Shown here piece after piece: positions 9,745 through 13,204 of a DNA stretch of 13,204 nucleotides. Position 1 is the stretch's first letter, and every line of letters begins with the position of its first letter. The notes under the pieces were generated by a model. That model did no database searches. It was not told where the DNA came from and saw only the letters and a program-made list of their open reading frames with translations. The position numbers were made by a program, and so were the translations under genes. The DNA is from Larix sibirica (Eukaryota > Streptophyta > Pinopsida > Pinales > Pinaceae), in assembly GCA_004151065.3 (NCBI GenBank), contig NWUY0303927499.1, forward strand, positions 1 through 13,204, read 5' to 3'.

Positions 9745-9837
9745 TATAATGTGCATGAAGCTTCTACTATGGGTGATGTTGCTAGATGTGTCCTTGATAT
9801 TTACACAGCTTTGGATAAGTGTCAAGCAAACCACTAG

Positions 9838-10331
9838 TCTACAATGATTGAAATTGAAGATAAAATAAATAAATTTCCAATTTCAATTTCAATTGATTCT
9901 GGAGCTTCTTACAGTTATGTAAATACTAATCTAGTTGAAAATTTCAATTTAGTGAGCAGTAAACTGCCTAAGCATAAAATGGTACAATTGGCTACCAGGA
10001 TGAGGAAAATAGCTTCCATGGTTAAAGTTTGTTTTATGGAAATTAATGGGTGCCATACCATAGCTGATTTGGATATCATTCCTCCCAGTTCTCATGATGT
10101 GTTGATCGAAATGGATTGGATGGATAAGGACTTTACAATTTTGGACTGCCATAATAAAATTATTACCTGCCTGTATGAGGACAAGAATATAGTTCAGATA
10201 AAAGGCATTCCAATACCAATTTCCATAAGACAAATTCCAACCATGCATATGAAGAAATGTTTCGGGAAAGGGTGCCAGTTGTATTCTATACATGTGGAGG
10301 AAATGAAAACTGAAAAAGAACCAAAATCCTA
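9838..10331 (+). pseudogene. Protease (retropepsin) domain
   Basis: This aspartic protease would cut the gag-pol polyprotein. The active-site triad is Asp-Ser-Gly within SIDSGAS, with the catalytic Asp codon at 9895-9897, so it is intact. About 65 residues on comes the conserved DVL..MDW block (about 10096-10122) followed by ILDCHNK, typical of plant gypsy protease. In it a usual Gly before MDW is Glu (GAA). Continuous with gag in the same frame, it is preceded by a TAG at 9835, where a CAG codon is likely ancestral. Open from 9844 to a TAA at 10330-10332. That stop comes from a frameshift near 10325: the downstream RT frame is already readable at 10329 upstream of the first conserved RT residues. 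The piece after MDW is the variable linker to RT. Confidence 0.85.
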
Positions 10332-11102
10332 AATGAACATCCAGTGTTGAAAAAATTTAAGGATGTGTTCTATGATGTACTTGATTTACCACCAAAGTGG
10401 GACATTAACTTTACAATTGATTCGGTGCCTGGAGTTGTGCCAACATTAAGAGCTCCTTACAGAATGAGTACCCTGCATCTAAGAGAATTGCAAATGCAAC
10501 TGGAAGAGTTGTTAAAGAAAATTTATATTCAGTTCAGTGTGTCACCATGGGGAGATCCAACTTTGTTTGTAAGAAATAAAGATGGCACACTAAGATTGTG
10601 TGTGGACTACAGGAAACTAAATAAAGCTACAATCAAGAACATGTATTTGTTGCTGAGGATTCATGACCCCTTTGATCAATTGAGAGGCTCAAAAGTATTT
10701 TCCAATATTGATTTGAGATCTAGATATCACCGAATGCACATAAAACATGAGGACATCAACAAAACAACTTTTAGAACCAGGTATGGGAATTATGAATATA
10801 CAGTCTTGCCTTTTGGCCCAACAAATTCCCCAACCACATTCATGTGTCTAATGAATGGTGTATTTAAAGAATTCCTAGACAAGTTCATTATAGTATTCTT
10901 GGAGGATATTTTGGTATATTCCAAATCTAAAGAAGAGCATAAAGAACATCTTTGGATTACTTTACAGATCCTAAGGGAAAATCAACTTTATGCTAAACTT
11001 AGCAAATGCTCATTTTATCATAAGCAACTGTTGTATTTGGGTCATATTATCTCTGAAGAGGGAGTAGGAGTGGACCCAAAAAAGATAAAATCCATACAGT
11101 AA
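10329..11102 (+). pseudogene. Reverse transcriptase domain, catalytic Asp changed
   Basis: RT copies element RNA into DNA. The frame is open from 10329 to a TAA at 11100-11102 and contains ordered RT blocks: the linker [20 protein letters not shown], the VDYRKLN block, [18 protein letters not shown], and the later YLGHIIS block. The first catalytic Asp (SNID, codon 10710-10712) is kept. The normally invariant pair (xxDD) reads FLED at 10896-10907, so the first Asp of the pair is Glu (GAG, 10902-10904). Other family-typical positions are altered: PLP-type motif to LLL, a Gly to Arg in LRSRYH, Leu to Pro in FGPTN. The loss of the Asp would be expected to abolish or cripple polymerisation. It is the longest intact open stretch of the element, about 257 codons. 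Confidence 0.92.
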
Positions 11103-11693
11103 TGGCCTACTCCAAGAAATGTAATAGAAGTAAGATAATTCATGGGACTGGCAGGTTATTACTGAAGATTTATATAAGCTTTCTCTTGGATTGCAAGTCT
11201 GATTACATCACTACAAAAGAAGGGTGTGAAATTCATTTGGAACCAAAAGTGTGAAGACAGCTTCAGAATATTGAAAGATTTACTCACATGTGCTACAATA
11301 TTAAAAATTCCATATCCAGACAAAGAATATGTGGTATGTACATATGCATCTCTAGAAGGACTCGATGGAGTTCTGATGCAAGATGGGCATGTAATTTGGT
11401 ATGAATCACGGAAGCTAAAGGAGCATGAAAAGAACTATGCTACTCATGATATAGAGTTAGCTACCATAGTTCATGCCCTCCAAATGTGGAGGCATTATCT
11501 CATGGAGAACATATTTGAGTTAAATATAGATTATCACAGCCTAAAATATTTATTTGAGCAGCCTCAAATGAATTCCAAACAAGCCAGATGGATTGAATTC
11601 CTGAGTGAATTCAATTTTGAAATCAAGTACATAAAAAGCAAAGAGAACCGATTGGTAGATGCACAGCTATCAACAATTAGAAAAATGATTTAA
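11103..11693 (+). pseudogene. RT thumb/connection and RNase H domain, with stops
   Basis: Same frame as RT. The 75 bp after 11100 has three more stops (TAA 11136, TGA 11163, TAA 11175) within the conserved MGLAGYY region. The TGA at 11163 follows TAT TAC, where an Arg CGA codon is the usual residue. From 11178 the frame is open to 11693 and encodes the Ty3-type RNase H, which removes RNA from the RNA/DNA hybrid. The first catalytic Asp position reads VCTYAS, with Tyr (TAT, 11343-11345) in place of Asp. The Glu (11454-11456, HDIELA) and second Asp (11529-11531, IDYHSLKYL) are retained. The family-typical C-terminal VADALSR-type ending is altered to LVDAQLS. Past here a frameshift around 11665-11690 leads to integrase. 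Confidence 0.88.
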
Positions 11694-12711
11694 AAATCAG
11701 GTTACAGGAGGCATTAAAAGCAAATGATATTTATTTACAAGTTGTGGCAGTGTTGCAGGCAGGAAACAGGCCATTAAATTTTTCCAAATATGCATTGGTT
11801 GAAGATGGAACTCTTCAATTCAATGGAAGAATTTATATACCAGTTGAAAATGAAATGAAGAAAATCATATTACATGAAAAGCATAATGTGCCTTATGCAG
11901 GTCACCCTAGTTACCAAAAGACTTCAACAACAGTTAAGAAAAAGTATTACTGGCCATGCATGAAGAAAGAAGTGGAAAGTTTTATTGCTCAATGCTTGGA
12001 ATGTCAAAGAGTAAAAGCAAAACATGGGGATCGTGCTGGTCTACTTCATCCATTGCTAGTATTGGAATGGAAGTGGGATGTGGTAACCATTGATTTCATG
12101 ACAAATTACCATGAACACTGAAGCAACACAACTCTATTATGGTGGTGGTTTACAAGTTGACAAAGTCAGCCCATTTTATACTTGTTCAGTCAACATTTAA
12201 GGCAGTTAATATTGGAGAAATCTATATAGAGGAAATTTCCAGGTTGCATGGCATTCCAAAAGAAATTATTTCGGATCGAAATCCAAAGTTAAATTCAAAA
12301 TTTTGGAATGGTTTGTTCATAGAATTTGGAACAAAACTCAACCTCAGTACAACTTATCATCCACGGACAGATGGACACACCGAGTGATTAAATCAAATCT
12401 TTGAGGACATGCTCAGAATGTATGTAATGGACAAGCCCAATAAATGGGAAGACTACCTGTATTTAGTGGAATTTACCTACGGCAACGGTTACCAAGTATC
12501 GTTGAAGATGAGTCCATTTGAAGCACTATATGACAGGAAGTGTAATGTTCCAATAAATTGGGACAAACTAATGTATAGGCTAATAGTTGGACTAGAAATG
12601 CTTTAGGACATGAAACAGCAGGTAACCAGGATCAAACAGAATTTGAAGGTAGCTCAAGACCGACAGAAGAGCTATCCAGATAAAAATAGAATACATAGAG
12701 AGCTCTAGGAT
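11684..12711 (+). pseudogene. Integrase, zinc finger and DDE core, disrupted
   Basis: Integrase inserts element DNA into the chromosome. The HHCC zinc finger is complete: His 11882, His 11903, Cys 11993 and Cys 12002. The catalytic triad is also complete: Asp in TIDFM (12092-12094), Asp in SDRN (12274-12276) and Glu (12382-12384), with 35 residues between the last two, the exact DX35E spacing. The frame is broken at about 12118 by a one-base shift, giving the TGA at 12119; the following frame opens at 12121 and carries VVVYKLTKSAHF. TGA (12385-12387) directly follows the catalytic Glu, TAG 12604 and TAG 12706 fall in the C-terminal part. The last part (MSPFEALYDR) is the usual integrase tail before the GPF-type module. 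The residues look well kept although the frame is lost. Confidence 0.9.
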
Positions 12712-13155
12712 GGGGACAAAGTGTTCCTAAAGGTCAGAGGCAGAAAAAGTTCATTACGACTAGGCAACTGCAAGAAGTTGGCTACTAGATTTTGTGGACC
12801 ATTTAAGGTCCTAAGTAGAATTGGATCAGTACCCTATGAGATAGCTCTACTGCCTACAGTTAAAGTACACAATGTTCTTCATGTTTCATTATTGAAAAAG
12901 TATGTTTATGATTCTAATCACATACTTGATTGTTCTGTGGTACAGATGGAACCCAAAGGGGAAAGCCAAGTACATCCAGTCTGCATATTAGATAGAAGAG
13001 TCAAGACACTCAGGAACAGGGTCATAGGATAGGTAAAAGTCCAATGGACTCATTACAGTCCTGAAGAATCGACTTGGAAATGGAAGATGTTATGTAGGAA
13101 GTATACTCATATTTATTTTGAATACTTGTATATATGTAATGTAAGTAAGTTTTGA
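12709..13155 (+). pseudogene. Integrase C-terminal module and chromodomain
   Basis: Same frame as the second integrase piece. GDKVFLKVRG, then ATRFCGPFKVLSRIGSVPYEIALLP is the GPY/F-type integrase tail. A linker with NVLHVSLLKKY follows, and after TAG 13030-13032 the frame continues with VKVQWTHYSPEESTW (about 13033-13077). That is the chromodomain typical of plant chromoviruses, which binds histone marks or related chromatin and is thought to steer insertion. The frame ends at TGA 13153-13155, the likely real end of the polyprotein. The premature TAG would cut the chromodomain in half. The aromatic and VQW positions look kept; the usual acidic residue after TW is Lys. This domain is what assigns the element to chromoviruses. 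Confidence 0.87.
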
Positions 13156-13204
13156 AAAGTTTTGTTTATATGTTTTTGGACAATGAAACACCGAGGATGG
13201 TGTA
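13156..13204 (+). other. Pre-3'LTR tail, possibly reaching the polypurine tract
   Basis: After the last stop the window holds only 49 bp. It ends CCGAGGATGG then TGTA. CGAGGA-type sequence is common just before the polypurine tract in plant chromoviruses, and TGTA could be the first bases of a 3' LTR (the 5' LTR starts TGTAACACCC). Either the LTR begins at 13201 or a short purine tract lies just outside. The window cannot decide. Confidence 0.4.

Larger units (their letters stand above)
8219..9837 (+). pseudogene. gag: Gag region of the chromovirus, disrupted
   Basis: Gag would form the particle that packages element RNA. The likely start is the ATG at 8219, about 205 bp after the primer site, because its frame runs into the recognisable gag sequence. 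In-frame stops occur at 8381 and 8411. A frameshift near 8828 moves coding to a second frame with stops at 8845, 9175 and 9217. Residues encoded at about 8887-9140 (FKHEYMSQQYY..., MTLEEYEKIF, DRIAYDEP) match the retrotransposon gag domain. A zinc knuckle follows at 9355-9393: Cys 9355, Cys 9364 and His 9376 are present, but the fourth ligand is Phe (TTT, 9391-9393). The frame is interrupted by a 316-bp solo LTR (9424-9739) yet resumes in phase, because insertion plus duplication is 321 bp. A TAG at 9835 precedes protease. The codons 9556-9741 belong to the inserted LTR, not gag. Confidence 0.85.
5454..13204 (+). mobile_element. Degenerate Ty3/gypsy chromovirus, Tekay/Del-like, right end cut by the window
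   Basis: One plus-strand LTR retrotransposon spans this interval: LTR (5454-7998), tRNA primer site (8002-8013), then gag, PR, RT, RNase H, INT and chromodomain. Domain order PR-RT-RH-INT is that of Ty3/gypsy, not copia. The terminal chromodomain after integrase marks a chromovirus, and the 2.5-kb LTR with TGTAACACCC start fits the Tekay/Del lineage (an assignment from family knowledge, without a tree). The coding region has at least 14 in-frame stops, four frameshifts and several lost catalytic residues, so it is non-autonomous. The 3' LTR is not in the window. If both LTRs are alike, the full copy would be roughly 10.3 kb. The 5 bases before the LTR are CTTAG, the predicted target-site duplication. 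Confidence 0.9.

Noticed and set aside
9556-9837. 93-codon open frame before protease
   Set aside because: Its first 62 codons are inserted LTR sequence and the rest is the end of gag, so it is a composite, not a gene.
9949-10293. 114-codon minus-strand open frame
   Set aside because: It is a shadow of the protease frame on the other strand.
8219-13155. Endogenous pararetrovirus (caulimovirid)
   Set aside because: An integrase with DX35E core, chromodomain, LTR and gypsy domain order identify an LTR retrotransposon; no movement or coat-type regions are seen.

Overview
The window looks like a repeat-rich, AT-rich intergenic stretch of a plant nuclear genome, most likely a seed plant with a large genome. 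The evidence is a plant-type Ty3/gypsy chromovirus primed by initiator-methionine tRNA, a nested solo LTR, and no intact host gene. I cannot name the species. There is no sign of a bacterial, organellar or free viral genome.

Layout: positions 1-5453 hold no gene I can recognise. This part looks like eroded repetitive DNA. It contains a degenerate direct repeat with a period of about 184-193 bp (943-1440) and a possible minus-strand LTR edge ending at 2736. From 5454 to the right edge runs one plus-strand, Tekay/Del-like chromovirus that has lost coding capacity: a 5' LTR of about 2.5 kb (5454-7998, TGTAACACCC...TTACA), a primer binding site (8002-8013), a leader of about 205 bp, then gag, protease, reverse transcriptase, RNase H, integrase and a C-terminal chromodomain in canonical order (8219-13155). 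The 3' LTR lies at or just past the window end.

The long LTR carries three repeat systems of its own: fifteen units of a 26-bp repeat with two alternating subtypes (6955-7338), a 38-bp repeat whose first unit is a near-perfect inverted repeat (7507-7648), and a 35-bp direct duplication carrying TATA-like boxes (7694-7758).

The element is dead. I count 14 in-frame stops outside frameshifts and four frameshifts (about 8828, 10325, 11680 and 12118). Key residues are lost: the fourth zinc-knuckle Cys, the first Asp of the RT DD pair and the first RNase H Asp. A second retroelement inserted inside gag and left a clean 316-bp solo LTR (9424-9739) flanked by a 5-bp target duplication, GTATG. Together LTR and duplication add 321 bp, so the gag-pol frame is the same on both sides.

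In a living relative these domains form one polyprotein: gag makes the particle, protease cuts it, RT/RNase H copies the RNA from a tRNA primer, integrase inserts the DNA, and the chromodomain is thought to guide insertion to chromatin. Here they are only a fossil. I found no convincing undescribed gene system. The most unusual structures are the repeats inside the LTR and the nested solo LTR.
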